Assembly: GCA_002900995.3 (NCBI GenBank)
Contig: CM035310.1
Span: 3,806,096 to 3,870,095 of the forward strand
Reading direction: 5' to 3'
DNA: 64,000 nt
DNA from: Ganoderma boninense
Lineage: Eukaryota > Basidiomycota > Agaricomycetes > Polyporales > Polyporaceae
Position numbers and translations under genes: made by a program. Positions 1-10,536 of the stretch are shown in pieces. How positions within the stretch are numbered: the first letter of the stretch is position 1; the number at the start of each line of letters is the position of its first letter. Below the pieces are notes generated by a model that ran no database searches, was not told where the DNA came from, and worked only from the letters and a program-made list of their open reading frames with translations.

Positions 1-3000
1 AGCGAACGTCCCCATCGTCGACGTGCCGCAGATCGTGCAGTCTGACCCCGAGGGCCTCAAGCGGTCCTCGACGGTGCACAGCACGGGGAGCCAGACGAGC
101 AGCTCGGTCGCGAGCTCGTCGGGGACGGGCCGCTCTCGCGCGCCGCGCGACACGCTCGACCGCGAGTTCATCGAGACGGGGATCGACGCGCTCAGGCGGC
201 TGAGCGGCGCGGAGGTGACGCTCCCGAGCTGGACGATTACGCGGTACGAGGTCGAGCGCGACGAGAAGATCGGCATGGGCTTCTTCTCGGACGTGTTCAA
301 GGGCACGTGGAGGAACCACGTCGTCGCCATCAAGGTCCTCGCGCCGACGACCCCGCGACAGCTATTCGTGCATGAGGTGAGCAGCGGCAGCTTATTCCAT
401 CCCGTCCTGTCCCGTCTTCTTCTGTCTGAGTGTAGCGGGCCCGAGGCCGTGCGCGCCATGGGCCCGGGCCCGATCGAGCCGTTCGGCACATGCGGTGGAC
501 GTAAATCTGGCATTCAACGATCCGCGAGGCTGAGCTTCGGGCACATTTCGCTATCCGCATGAGCTGGGCCGACGCTCGGACGCCACGCCTGCAGTTTAGT
601 GTCGAGATTGAGTTCGGTGTGTTGGGCCTTGGCCTGGTCTGGGCGATCACCGTGCCCCGATGAGTTTGGCGGCGCGCGTCGTTGAATGCTGCCGATGTTT
701 ATCTGGGCAGTCTATCTTCCTCGCACCTTCCGTATTCAATTTGCCACGAGCCCTCCGAGCGGTATCTTCGTCCACGCTTGTGGACCAATATGTACTGTGT
801 GCTGACCCTTCGCTTCCCCCGATGAATCGCATCGACGATTCCGTTTGCGCAGGTGTCGATCTGGAAGACGCTGCAGCACCCCAACGTGTGCGAGCTTCTG
901 GGCGCGTCGTCGGCATCCAGCGACCCGCCGTGGTTCTTCGTTAGCCCATACTACAAGTGTGGCAGCCTCGTGACGTACCTCAAGGGCCTGCCTTCGCTCG
1001 ATTCCGTCGATCTGCTCAAGATGATCCACGAGATCGCCAAGGGCATGGCGTACCTGCACAGCAAGGATGTGCTGCATGGGGATCTCAAGGTACGTGAGCC
1101 CGCGTGCCCGTGTGCATCCGGGTCATTGCTGGTAAAAACCCAGAGCTTAAGTTTGAGATTTCCTTCATTCTAGGCAGCGAACGTGCTGGTGAACGACAAG
1201 CACCACTGTGTCATCTGCGACTTTGGCCAGAGCGAGATGAAGTCGGAGGCGTACCGTGTCAGCGGGCTGCCCCTTCCCCGTAAGCGCCTCCCCGCCCGCG
1301 AACTGAGGAAACAACCTGATCACATCTCGGACAGACGGCACCCTGAGGTGGCAAGCCCCTGAGATTATGTCCGGCCAGAGCAACTTGACGCAGGAAATCG
1401 ACGTGTACGCGTTCGCGATCACCGTCGTTGAGCTACTCACTAAGGGCGCGCTGCCTTGGCCTTTGGCGGACGACGACGCTGTGCGGCACTTCGTTCTACG
1501 TAAGTTACGGCTTCGTATATTCTCCATCCATGTTCTGACCGGACGACGTTAGGGGAAAACATGCGCCCAGAACCCCCTCTCCAGCGGGTCTGGTCTCAGC
1601 AGCTTACCGAGATCCTCCGCCAATGCTGGGACCGCAATCCTGCCGTTCGGCCGCCGTTCGCGAAGGTCGATCAGGAGGTCCAAAAGCTTCGGGCTCATTA
1701 CGGGGCAGACCTGAAGGAGTCGCCCGCGCCGCGCGTTGCGGAGATTCAGCATGTCAAGACGCGCAAGTCCCCCGACATGCATCCAATCCCGCTGCCTCTG
1801 CTTCCTGGTGAGTTCGTCCTGAGCGCCTCGGTCGTTGTCTGTAGTACTTATTTTTATGTCGTTTCCAGCGGACATGACAGCTTCAGTCGTGGAGGTTGGC
1901 TCGGCACCATCGACCGAGGTCTCATTTACGACTGCCGCAGAGCCCGACTCTGACCACAGTCATTCGGAAGACTATCACGGTGATTACTACGGCCCCTACG
2001 AGGTCATGAGCCGGGCGAGCAGCCGCGCGTCTTCGTCCGTGCTAGACAGCCAGTCCGAACACGAGCAAGTTGAGGTCGAGTACCCGCGACACTTCTCGCC
2101 TGTCCCTCCCGATGAACACGCCCAGAACGTACGCGATGAGCGTCGGTACCGGATGCTATTGCAGCACGAGTTCCACCCGTCTTGTACGGTTTTTCCTACT
2201 CTGTTTCATGCACTAAAAGCAAGTCACTAACACGCTTCCAGTGACGCTTCCCCTGTGGACGCCAACGCCAGTCGCCATCGGAGCTGTCGGGTACCACAGC
2301 AAGGCGAACTACGGCGAGTTCGTGACGCTGTTCAACTGTTTCGATCCGCAGAAGACGTCGAACGGTCGGACGGTGGGCATGCCGTCCATATATGGCTATG
2401 GCAGGATCAGTCAAAGCAACCAGCGACAGGACAAGCGCAACGTCGCGCAGCGTAGCATGGACATCATCCAGTCGTGGTTGAGTTCTCGGAACCGTGCTGG
2501 CGGAGAAGCAAAGTATTCGTATGTATATCAGGAGAGGTGTTTGCGCGAGATGCTCACGAGTCTTTTGTAGACGTCGCTACTCCTCTCCGTTGCGGTGCGG
2601 GCACAAGACTGCTCATCTGTTCACGGAATCGACGAACTATCGATACCTGGAGGATCTTTCGACGCCAAAGAAGTGGTTCAAGGCCAACGTCGACCATATC
2701 CTTGATATCTACGGGGCAGAGCACCGCATCTCGAAGGAGGAGCTGTATCTCGGTAGGTCCTCTTAATCCGTCTCCATCCCCCAACTCTGCCGCTGATCCT
2801 GTGATGCTTGCAGTTATCGGGACGCTCGAGGCCCAGGACTACGCGCTCTTCGTGAGCCACGAGCACCCTGACGGCCAAGTCGACTTCAACGTCTTCTCGG
2901 CGGCACGCACAGGCCACATCTGGGGCGAGTTCAGCTTCTCCTTCGACCTCTCGACCTCGTTCCTCGGCGGTCCGAAGTACGAGGAGGTGCCGGCCGGAAA

Positions 3001-3117
3001 ACCCGCAAATACGCGCGCAAGGTCTCCCTGTCCGGGAACCCTGGCAACATGTGGGACAGTGTCCTGCTCGCGCGATTGCGATTCAAGCCGGACTCGGTCG
3101 AACCGACGTCGCTGTAG
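1..3117 (+). CDS. TKL-like protein kinase with basidiomycete-specific C-terminal domain, 5' partial
   Basis: The reading frame is open from base 2 with no ATG, so the gene begins upstream of the window. Exons read as 1-376, 853-1089, 1174-1279, 1335-1499, 1553-1807, 1869-2181, 2242-2518, 2571-2752 and 2814 to the end. A Ser-rich leader precedes a kinase domain with glycine loop IGMGFFSDVFKG, VAIK lysine, catalytic loop HGDLKAANVLV, DFG in ICDFGQ, and LRWQAPEIMSG. The HGDLK loop and the R-W-x-APE segment fit the TKL group. After an acidic, Ser-rich linker a second domain begins near LPLWTPTPVAIGAVGY; I do not recognise it from a named family. Near 2990-2998 the frame appears to slip by one base: the natural continuation RKTRKYARKVSLSG to a stop at 3115-3117 lies in another frame. 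The alternative is a different tail in the original frame running to 3352. Role: probably a cytosolic Ser/Thr signalling kinase; partners unknown. Confidence 0.8.
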
Positions 3118-3424
3118 GCCCTGGCCGCTTGGGACGCGGCCAGGGGCCCTTTGTATTCCGCGCTGGCCTCGCGTAACCTGTGGCGTCCCCTTCGATCGCA
3201 CTTACGATTACGATGGCGGTATTTGGTTTGGACTACATGTTTTGCATACGCATACGGACAACATACCCCACATTACCATCTCGTCGGACGCATCACATAG
3301 CATTTTGCGGCGTTGCACTTATATATTCGCCGCGAAGTTACCTGTTACTTAAACAACTGTATAAGTACTACCGCAGCAACGCTCGGGCCAATTCTTAGGT
3401 GGAGCGCGAATCATTACTTCATTG

Positions 3425-4011
3425 TAGCATTATTAGGCCGTGGCCGGGCCATTGGCGATGCAGGAACACGTCGACCTCAACGTTGTTGGCTACAGCCCTG
3501 GTCCGTGCCATACGGTGCTACTTCACGGGGTATATCCTGGTCGGCCTGGGGAGGCTCCACATCGCGACCAGGGTGCTCGTCGAGCAGTGCGACTTGGGTC
3601 GGTTCTTCGCAGGGATAGCACCGTTGTGGAAGCCCGAGATCGAGGGCTCGACGTTCATCCGGAATTCTCTCAAGGCATTCGAGCTGGTGTAACTCTGACT
3701 GGACTACAGTTGCGCGCGGAGATGGAGGACGTGGCGCTCTGTTTCGGGGCTCCGACGACTCAACCTCGAGAGTGTCGACGTCGGTGGAGCGACGTTCTCC
3801 GGGTTCGGCACGTCTCGGGGTGCGGCCGACTTGGACTCGGACTCGGGCGGGGGACCAGGACGTGCTTATCTCAGATGAAGGGCCTTGCGCGGTGGTGCCC
3901 AGAAAGCTAGATATGTCGATGTTGGGGCAGGACCTCGCGGTCACGCTCAAGCCCTGGCGGATTCAAGATGGTGAAGATAATTCACGACGGGCATACTGGA
4001 TGGCTGCATGA
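3425..4011 (+). other. Unassigned stretch with coding-like segments
   Basis: Between the kinase and the dehydrogenase, one frame carries a protein-like segment GRLHIATRVLVEQCDLGRF ending at 3692. Another frame carries a Ser/Arg-rich stretch (about 3772-4011) that includes ARKLD-like and LGQDLAVTLKPW text. No convincing splice chain joins them and I recognise no family. It may be a decayed gene or non-coding DNA. Confidence 0.2.
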
Positions 4012-4083
4012 AGCAGGCATTCCGGTACAACCATCACGCACAACACATGTCACATACGCGTACAGATAAGGCACTCGACCCCC

Positions 4084-4837
4084 TCACGGAGTCTCATCAA
4101 CGCGCACGACAAGCTTCGCCCCGACGTCCCACGTCATCATCCTCTTGCATCCCGCCTTGATCCCCGCAAGCCCGCCCGGGACCACCTCCACCCTGCTCGG
4201 CTACACAGCAGCGCAATCAGTGGCACACATACCCCGCACCACACCATGACGGGCCTTTTAAACGCATACGTACCACAATCGCGCCAGACTCGAGCCACCC
4301 CGTGAGCCTCTTGAAGATCTCCCCCCCGAGCGGCTCGTTTCCAGGGGCCCTGTAGCTCGCGCGCGTGCGCACGACGCGCTTCCCCTCGCCCTTGCGCGCG
4401 CTCTCCTCGACGAGGTCCGCGAGCGTCCCGTCGTCGAACGGGATAACGGTGACGAACGCGCCCCCGGGCGCGAGCACGCTGTACCCGAGCCGCTGCGCGT
4501 CGCGCGCGCGCCCGAACGCGTCGTAGACATACGTGATGGGCGTCGGGCCCACGGCGGCGAGGGCCGCACGGAGCGCATCGGGGCCGAGCGCGCGGTCGAG
4601 GACGTGCGTCGCGCCGAGGGATTTGAGGTGTGTCGAGTTCTTCGGGGAGGCGGTGGTGATGATCGGGGAGAAGCCTTGCATGCGCGCGCACTGGATGGCT
4701 GGATGCGTGGTGAGATCAAGGTGAGCATGGAGGGGAGTCCGGTGAGAGAACTTCGGGGCGACGACAACAACGACGTACCGAACTGCCCGACGTTGGTCCC
4801 GCCGCCGAAGATTAATAGGGTGTAAAGTAGGGGGGGA
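4084..4837 (-). pseudogene. Medium-chain dehydrogenase/reductase, cofactor-binding half only
   Basis: Three exons on the minus strand: about 4837-4779, 4698-4274 and 4200-4084. They join in frame to give LLIFGGGTNVGQFAIQCARM (a Rossmann GGGTxxGxxA motif), then the SLGATHVLDR and YDAFGRA segments, and the C-terminus GAIVPSRVEVVPGGLAGIKA ending KLVVRVDETP and TGA at 4086-4084. This matches the C-terminal half of zinc-independent alcohol dehydrogenase/enoyl reductase-like MDR proteins, which act on NAD(P)H-dependent carbonyl or enoyl substrates. The N-terminal GroES-like half (about 150 residues) is absent. Upstream lie only T/C-rich DNA, two hairpins and the assembly gap. Either the gap hides an exon or the gene was truncated. 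The text before LLIF has no acceptor AG, which favours truncation. Confidence 0.7.
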
Positions 4838-4878
4838 TTAGGGTTAGAGTGAGGTTCGGGTGAGATTTTCGGAGATTG

Positions 4879-4981
4879 TTGCGACATAGCGGGCGTACCG
4901 CTATGTCGCAAAAAGAGAGAAGGGCCGGAGATTATCTGGAACAGGAAAGTTGCGACATAGCGGAGTGACTGCTATGTCGCA
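4879..4981. repeat. Two neighbouring hairpins with the same arm
   Basis: Arms TTGCGACATAGCGG at 4879-4892 and its complement at 4898-4911 form a 14 bp stem with a 5 base loop. The core TGCGACATAGC recurs at 4951-4961 with its complement at 4971-4981 (9 base loop). The arm sequence therefore occurs four times in about 100 bases, twice in each orientation, about 110 bases from the assembly gap. Confidence 0.85.
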
Positions 4982-5089
4982 GATATGGGAGCAAGACTGC
5001 GTACCTGGCAAATTTGAATAAAGGTGTGATAGCAAACATGGCATTGGGTGTAGATGGTGACTGTGTAGAAAGGAAACTTAGTGAAAGAT

Positions 5090-5189
5090 NNNNNNNNNNN
5101 NNNNNNNNNNNNNNNNNNNNNNNNNNNNNNNNNNNNNNNNNNNNNNNNNNNNNNNNNNNNNNNNNNNNNNNNNNNNNNNNNNNNNNNNN
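5090..5189. other. Assembly gap (100 Ns)
   Basis: Exactly 100 undetermined bases, a conventional placeholder for a scaffold gap of unknown size. The orientation and distance of everything left of it relative to the BTB array depend on scaffolding. Confidence 0.99.
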
Positions 5190-5730
5190 GGCACTGGGCT
5201 CGGTACTAGCGTTGAAATGTACAGAGTAGGTTTGTTCATCGTTTCGAAAGCTGTGCCGCGCAGGACCGTCGTGTATCCGAAGTCAAAATCATACGTGTAT
5301 TTTTCCCCCTCGCCTATCCGACTCTGATGAGACTGTGACGTTCAGCCTTAGTATCGCCTCCACCGTTGCCGATCCGCACCTGCGTCAAATACTCAGTCGG
5401 TGACTCGGTGAGACACCCCAGATGCCGTGGATGAACGTTTGCTTGGAGTGCATCCAATGCGTGGGGTCGTGGCTGCTGCACTATTGGTACGTACCTCGCG
5501 CCTGTCATCTCTCGCGTTGAGTGACAAATGTGCGAGTATGTGAAGACATCGACTCCAGTTGGGACTATTTTCAGTGAGTGCTAGCTGCAGTGCTCTCGGT
5601 GCTTCTACAATTCTCAGACCCTCACGAAGGCACTTTGCTCCTGTGGATATGAATGCGTTCTAATTTTATATTATGTGCTGCAGGGATCCGCAGACGGTTC
5701 TAACACGTTTTCTTTTACGAGCGGGAGTCC
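5190..5730. other. Intergenic, no gene seen
   Basis: Fairly AT-rich sequence between the gap and the first BTB locus. I see no coding pattern on either strand; the 3' part is presumably promoter of the BTB locus at 5813. Confidence 0.5.
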
Positions 5731-5737
5731 TATATAA
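5731..5737 (+). promoter_or_regulatory. TATA box of the first BTB locus
   Basis: TATATAA about 75 bases before the ATG at 5813, followed by a C/T-rich stretch (TCCTCCTCACAG) typical of fungal transcription start regions. Confidence 0.5.
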
Positions 5738-5812
5738 CCTGCGAAAGCACTGCTGTGGCAGCTCGCGCCTCACTCCTCAGCTCCTCCTCACAGACCACCA
5801 TCAACCATTTCT

Positions 5813-6854
5813 ATGCCCTCCCTGCCTCCCCCGCTAGAGGGTCTTCGGCAAGATGGCGAGTTCTGGATCGAGGACGGCAACGTCCTCGTCGCCAATGACG
5901 TCGCATTCCGCGTCTATCGCGGCCTTCTCGCCGAACAGTCGGCGGTGCTCGCCGAGATGGCGGCGACGGCGAGCGAGGGTTTCGTCGCAATGTTCGACGG
6001 GTGTCCCGTCGTCCGTCTCTCCGAGTCCCCACAGGACTGGACCCACCTCCTCCGCATCCTCCTCCCCAAGACTCGGAGACGGCAAGTGTCATGGTTGCAG
6101 CTATCCTAGAGACTAGATGTGTTGCTGATCAATGTTCTGCGAATCATTAGGTTGCATCCACAGGACGAGGAAGACCACAGTCCCGACGAGCTGTCTTCTC
6201 TGGTGCGGTTGTCCCACAAATACGGGATCCACGACGTGAAGGAGCAAGCGTTGGACTTGTTGCGTGCAAGTTACACGGACAACTTCGACGAATGGTGTTC
6301 CACCTATGCAAAGTCCACAGCACAGCAGGCAAAACCCGTATTCTACGCCGACTCCATCGGCGTCGTCAACATCGCGCGACTAACCAACCCCATCCCTGCT
6401 GCCCGCCGCCCTCTATGCTTGCGCCTCGCTCGGCGCCAGCATCATGGACGGCTGGGAGCGAGAGGATGGATATGTCGAACATCTCTCCACCGATGACGTC
6501 AAACGGTGCTTCGACTCCCAGAAGAGGCTGTGCCATGAGAGGACAGTGATAATGAGCAAGATCTTCGACGCTGAGCCTAGTTGGAGGTGCGAGACGGCCG
6601 TCAAGTGCAGAGCGTCGTTGGAGGACATAGTGCTCTTTATCGTGCAGAAGCTGCCAATCCTGTTGGGCTGCGCAGCGCTGAACTTTAGCTGGCTGGACGA
6701 TGTCCACACGGAACCGGGCATCTTCGCCTCCATTTGCTCCATTTGTAGAACGGAGGTTCGGACGCGAGAAACGCAGGCGAGACGGGACCGGGTGTGGGGC
6801 AAGCTTCCCGATATATTCGGGGTTTCTGTTCCGGGGTGGGTAAAGAATTGCAAG
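5813..6854 (+). pseudogene. BTB/POZ protein, locus 1 (2-base deletion, lost stop)
   Basis: Exon 1 (5813-6081) encodes GEFWIEDGNVLVANDVAFRV and DGCPVVRLSESPQDWTHLLR, the BTB core of this family. The intron has a GC donor (GCAAGT at 6082) and ends at 6150; exon 2 begins at 6151 with RLHPQDEEDHS and LVRLSHKYGIHD. At 6386-6392 the text for NTPSLLP has lost two bases relative to paralogues, so the frame changes. The rest (MDGWEREDGYVEHLSTDDVK, C-x5-C in CETAVKC, CSIC, KLPDIFGVSVPGW) continues in the new frame. The expected stop just after PGW is missing, and the frame runs on to 7703 through the antisense of the next gene. Closest relative in the window: the intact gene at 31794. The deletion is either a real lesion or an assembly error. 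Confidence 0.75.
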
Positions 6855-8048
6855 CTACGCTGCTTCCTCCGAGTCTGTATCCGCATCACCACTAGTATCA
6901 GCACCGGCGGTCGCGAAGCCACACTCCCCGGGATCCAAGTCAAATATGCCGGGGAGCATCCTCCAGATCCTCCTGCGCTCCCCTACCTCCCGATCCAGCA
7001 TCCCTCTGAGGCACCCTATGCACAAGTGGTACTCTTCTCCCCACTCCTTGATGCACTCGTCGTACGAGTTCAGAACGTCAAACGCCCCCGGGGCGTTCAG
7101 CTCTACAGCCGCAAGGATGCTCTCGCGCGCAGCACGGCACACCCCAGGGGTCTCGCAGCTGACGTTTGCCGGGGGGACGGGTGCTCGGACGCCGAACACT
7201 TGTTCGACGAAGTGGACATGCTCGCGCGTGAGGGCGCGCTGCGCGTCGATGCACAGCCGGAGGTCCTCGGGGGACAAGTGCTCGATGGACCCGTCGCGCC
7301 GCTCGTAGCCGTCGACCATGCGGCCCTCGCGCGTGGCGGCGAGGTAGAGCGCGTAGGGGAGCATCGAGTGCGTCTGCGTGAGGCGGGCGATGTTGACCGC
7401 GGCGAGGGCCGCTTGCGGGGGCGGGTGGCACAGGGACCGGAACCCGACTTCGCTGAACGAGGCGTACTGCGTGAAGATGGCGGTGTAGTACTTCTTCAGG
7501 ACGGAGAGGGCGCACGCCTCGACGTCAGAGCATTGGTACTTGTGTGCGAGGTGGAAGGCGGCGTGAAGTTGTGCGAAGCTTGGCCTGGGCGCGGCTGCCC
7601 CCTCGAGCAACCTGATGGCGACGGCGGCGTGGAATGCCGTCAGATGACTGATGTGGCGCCGAGCGATGGAGAGGGAACATGTGGGAACTCACGGGAGATC
7701 TGAGCACGGTATCAGGTATTGGAGGAAGTCCTGCAGGTCCTTCGGGTGGTCGGATAGACGGACGACGGGACAGCCGTCGAATGTCTCAGTAGCGTCCAGG
7801 GAGCCAGTAGCAAACATGTCTGCGAAGACAGTCGACTTCTTGGCTAGGATGCCGCGGTATACGCGAAAGGCGGTAGCACCAGCGAGGAGGATGAGATTGC
7901 CATCTTCGAGCCAGAAGTCGGCGTCGCGAGTGAACGATTCTTGGCCCTTGGCTGGTTTGCGCGATTCTGCGGACTCGAGGATGACAATTGTCGAATTGGC
8001 AGTGCTAGACGTTCGACGGCGTTTCGTAGAGCGAGAACCCTCGGCCAT
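6855..8048 (-). CDS. BTB/POZ domain protein, locus 2
   Basis: Two exons, 8048-7693 and 7611-6855, join in phase to a 370-residue protein. The start MAEGSRSTKRRRTSS gives a basic NLS-like patch. The BTB core follows (DADFWLEDGNLILLAGATAF to GCPVVRLSDHPKDLQDFLQY), and exon 2 begins PLLEGAAAPRPSF then HLAHKYQCSDVEACALSVLK. The C-terminal part carries CETPGVC (C-x5-C), CIGC and RRRIWRMLPGIFDL. BTB domains mediate dimerisation and often link targets to Cullin-3 ligases or chromatin; target and compartment are not shown here. Its stop falls directly at the 3' end of locus 1, so the two are convergent and abutting. An inverted, almost identical copy of its 5' part lies at 14983-15330. Upstream it carries the shared element at 8129-8151. 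Confidence 0.85.
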
Positions 8049-8128
8049 GGCAAAGCGGCAATGGGGGAAGAAGATGAAGGTTGAGGAGACCCGTGGTGTG
8101 ACGTGTCTTTCGTCGGGTCGGTAACACC

Positions 8129-8151
8129 CACGTGCCGTGACATGACGCGTC
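8129..8151. promoter_or_regulatory. Shared upstream element of a BTB subfamily (locus 2)
   Basis: On the plus strand CACGTGCCGTGACATGACGCGTC, about 80 bases before the start of the minus-strand BTB gene at 8048. Near matches occur at the same distance before the BTB starts at 9397, 11667 and 26225. Likely a promoter element; the binding factor is unknown. Confidence 0.6.
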
Positions 8152-8283
8152 GAGGCCAAGGCGAAGATACTCGATAGTGCGAGCCTGCTCGTCTATCCTC
8201 CTCCCAGCGTTCCAATACGACCAATAGTATAAGTAATCACACATACCAAGTGATGACTACCATAAGAAAACAATCCATCCACG

Positions 8284-9397
8284 CTAATGTTGAGGAAACC
8301 CACAGTCCTTGGCCGTCATCCCGAAGATCTCCGGCAGCAGCTTCCACACCCTCCTCCGCTCTGCATCCTCCCGGCCGAGCGCCTCCCCAGCGCACACATC
8401 GCACGGCCCATAAAGCCGCATCCAATCCACCATCGGCTTTCCGTCAAAGGCATCGAAGACGTCGCACGCGCCGAGCCTCTGGTCCATGTCGTCGCGCACG
8501 TCGTTGAGCCCCATCGTGCACTGTTCGATCGCCCGGCACCCGCCGCTGGTGTCGCGGATGAAGACCTCCCGGACGTACTGCGCCATCTCGCGCGCGAGCG
8601 TGCTGCGCGCGTCGACGCACAGTCGGAGGTCCGTCGCAGAGAGGTGCTCGACGGAGCCGTCGCGCCGCGCGTAGCCGTCCAGCATCTCTCCTTCGAGCGT
8701 GCACGCTTGGTAGAGCGCGAAGGGGAGCATCGACGGCGTCTCCGTCAGGCGGGCAACGGCGACAGCGGCGATCGCGGCGCAGCGCGGTGGGCGGGCCATA
8801 GAGGACTTGGGGGAGCTCGTTTGGGTGTGGTGCGCGGTAAGGGGCGGGGAGTAGAAGGCCTTGAGGACCGAGAGCGCGCGCGCCTCGACGTCCGGGCACT
8901 GGCACTTGTGCGCGAGGTGGATCGCCGCGTGGAGTTCGGCGAAGTCGGACACGGGGAGCCGGTCGCACAGCCTGGAAGAAGGCGTGTGGAGAGGGGTTGT
9001 GGTTGTGGGAGAGGGAGAGGGAGGGAGGACGGATTGCCACTCACCTGAGCTTGGAGCAAGGCATGAGGTACTGGAGGAAGTCGGCTAGATCCGTCGGATG
9101 GTCTGGGAGGCGGACGACGGGACAGCCGTCAAAGGTCTCGGTCGCGTCCGCTGAACCAGTGGCAAACATGTCCGCAAAGACAGCAGAGTTCTTCGTGAGG
9201 AGGCCTTGGTAGACACGAAAGGCGGTATCGCCTGCGAGGAGGATGAGGTTGCCGTCGTCGAGCCAAAAGTCGGCATGGCGCGCGAATTTTTCTTGGCTAT
9301 GAGCGAGCTGAGGCGATTCCCCAGTGGCGACAATGACGAGTGGTTTTGCACTAACAGAGACACGGCGGCGTTTGGGAGAGCGCGGATCGAGCGTCAT
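8284..9397 (-). CDS. BTB/POZ domain protein, locus 3
   Basis: Exons 9397-9045 and 8971-8284 give 346 residues. MTLDPRSPKRRRVSVS is a basic start. The BTB core runs from HADFWLDDGNLILLAGDTAF to GCPVVRLPDHPTDLADFLQY. Exon 2 opens with LCDRLPVSDFAELHAAIHLA and carries LDGYARRDGSVEHLSATDLR, then CRAIEQC (C-x5-C), CDVC and RRRVWKLLPEIFGM. It is a tandem paralogue of locus 2 in the same orientation. It appears intact, with a GTGAGT donor and CAG acceptor. I chose this ATG because it starts the basic leader shared by the paralogues and follows the upstream element by about 80 bases; an in-frame ATG further upstream would add a leader not seen in relatives. Function beyond a BTB-type adaptor is unknown. 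Confidence 0.85.
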
Positions 9398-9477
9398 CGC
9401 CGGCGAGATGCAAGCAGCGGGAAAGAGAGCTGAGAGCCTGAGATGCAAAGGATTCAGGGCGAGTGTGACAGATAAGC

Positions 9478-9515
9478 ATGTGCCGCCGTGACGCTACGCG
9501 TCAATGATTAATGAG
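9478..9515. promoter_or_regulatory. Shared upstream element (locus 3)
   Basis: CATGTGCCGCCGTGACGCTA then CGCGTCAATGATTAATGAG on the plus strand, about 80-118 bases before the BTB start at 9397. The CGCGTCAATGATTAATGAG tail is identical to that of locus 4. Confidence 0.6.
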
Positions 9516-10164
9516 CGCTTGATCCCTACCTGGGCAATTGAGCCATTTGTCCATGCTACGAAGGACTACTGAAGGACTCTAGGAGGATTCCACGAAGATA
9601 TCACATCCTGCGGTATGTCGGGATGTACGCCGTGGCACGTACAGGTACACGCAGAAGGTCGTGCGCGAGGAGGGGGAGGCGCTCCGCAGGGAGGGCCCGA
9701 GGTGGTGACTGAGGGATTGGAAGCCGCTCGTCGATAAGTTCAGGGATGGGAAGCCGCTGTGCGGGCCGTGAGTTGATGTGAGAAACCCGGCGCTTCTCGG
9801 GGAGACGACGCGTTGAGCGGTGTCGAGAAGTCGAGAGGCGGTCGGGAAACACGAGAGAGTCGGAGACACGCAAGAGAGGTGAGTGAGTGGAGTCTCGGTA
9901 TCTCCAGAACTTGGGATTCGATGTCGTAGGTACAGCGGTTTATATAGAGGAAGGAGTGTCGGGGACCGAAGGTCCGGAAATCGAAGTCGTACGAGAACGG
10001 GTCGAGCCAAGGAAGAGAGAGACAAAGGTAAGCTAAGTAAAAGGAAGCGAGAGTGAAAGAGAGACGGAATGAGGGTATGGGCGCGACAGCGCAAACGTGT
10101 AAGAAGTTGAAGGAAGAGATCGAGGTTGTAAACCTTGGGGCACGATGCTGGGTGGAGCCACGGC
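9516..10164. other. Intergenic, no gene seen
   Basis: Purine-rich on the plus strand, with long antisense frames on the minus strand that are Ser/Leu/Pro-rich and have no recognisable domain. Probably non-coding remains of a BTB locus whose C-terminus survives at 10165. Confidence 0.35.
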
Positions 10165-10323
10165 CTAATCGGGTAGGTCAGACGCCGGTCCCTTACAGTT
10201 GAGGAGCTGGGGAGGAGGGCCGCGAACGAGAGGAAGAGGGTGTGGAACGTGCTGCCGGAGATACTCTGGGTCGAGATGGAGGATTGGGAGCAGTGTGTAC
10301 TCGTGGAGGAGTCTGAGTCGTAG
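10165..10323 (+). pseudogene. BTB protein, C-terminal relic
   Basis: A short plus-strand frame reads LTVEELGRRAANERKRVW then NVLPEILWVEMEDWEQC, ending at TAG 10321-10323. This aligns with the last exon of the paralogues (LGREDAERRRVWKLLPEIFG). No BTB core, C-x5-C motif or start can be found upstream, so only about 45 residues survive. Orientation is opposite to loci 3 and 4 beside it. Confidence 0.65.
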
Positions 10324-10536
10324 GCGGTCATGGGGTTCGAGGGCTTCGGCGAGTGGCTTTAACTTGAACGCCCGCGCAAGGTGAAAGACTTTGAGATTGA
10401 TACCTGTGTAACTGCAACACGGGCCGCCGTATCTTCTCGCCCAATATGTGCACACCCTCGCACCGCAGACTGCAGGGTGTAGTTTGACGGTGCTGCAGTG
10501 CAGCATAGGAATGCAAACATACCATACAGTCAATCA

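Noticed and set aside
4838..4850. Telomere-like ATTAGGGTTAG
   Set aside because: Only about one and a half repeat units; not an interstitial telomere.
6444..7703. Long plus-strand open frame of over 400 codons
   Set aside because: Only its first third is BTB locus 1; the rest is the antisense of the real minus-strand BTB exon, open because of strong GC bias at third positions.
9579..10331. 250-codon minus-strand frame
   Set aside because: Ser/Leu/Pro/Arg-rich shadow with no domain; the plus strand here carries the BTB C-terminal relic.
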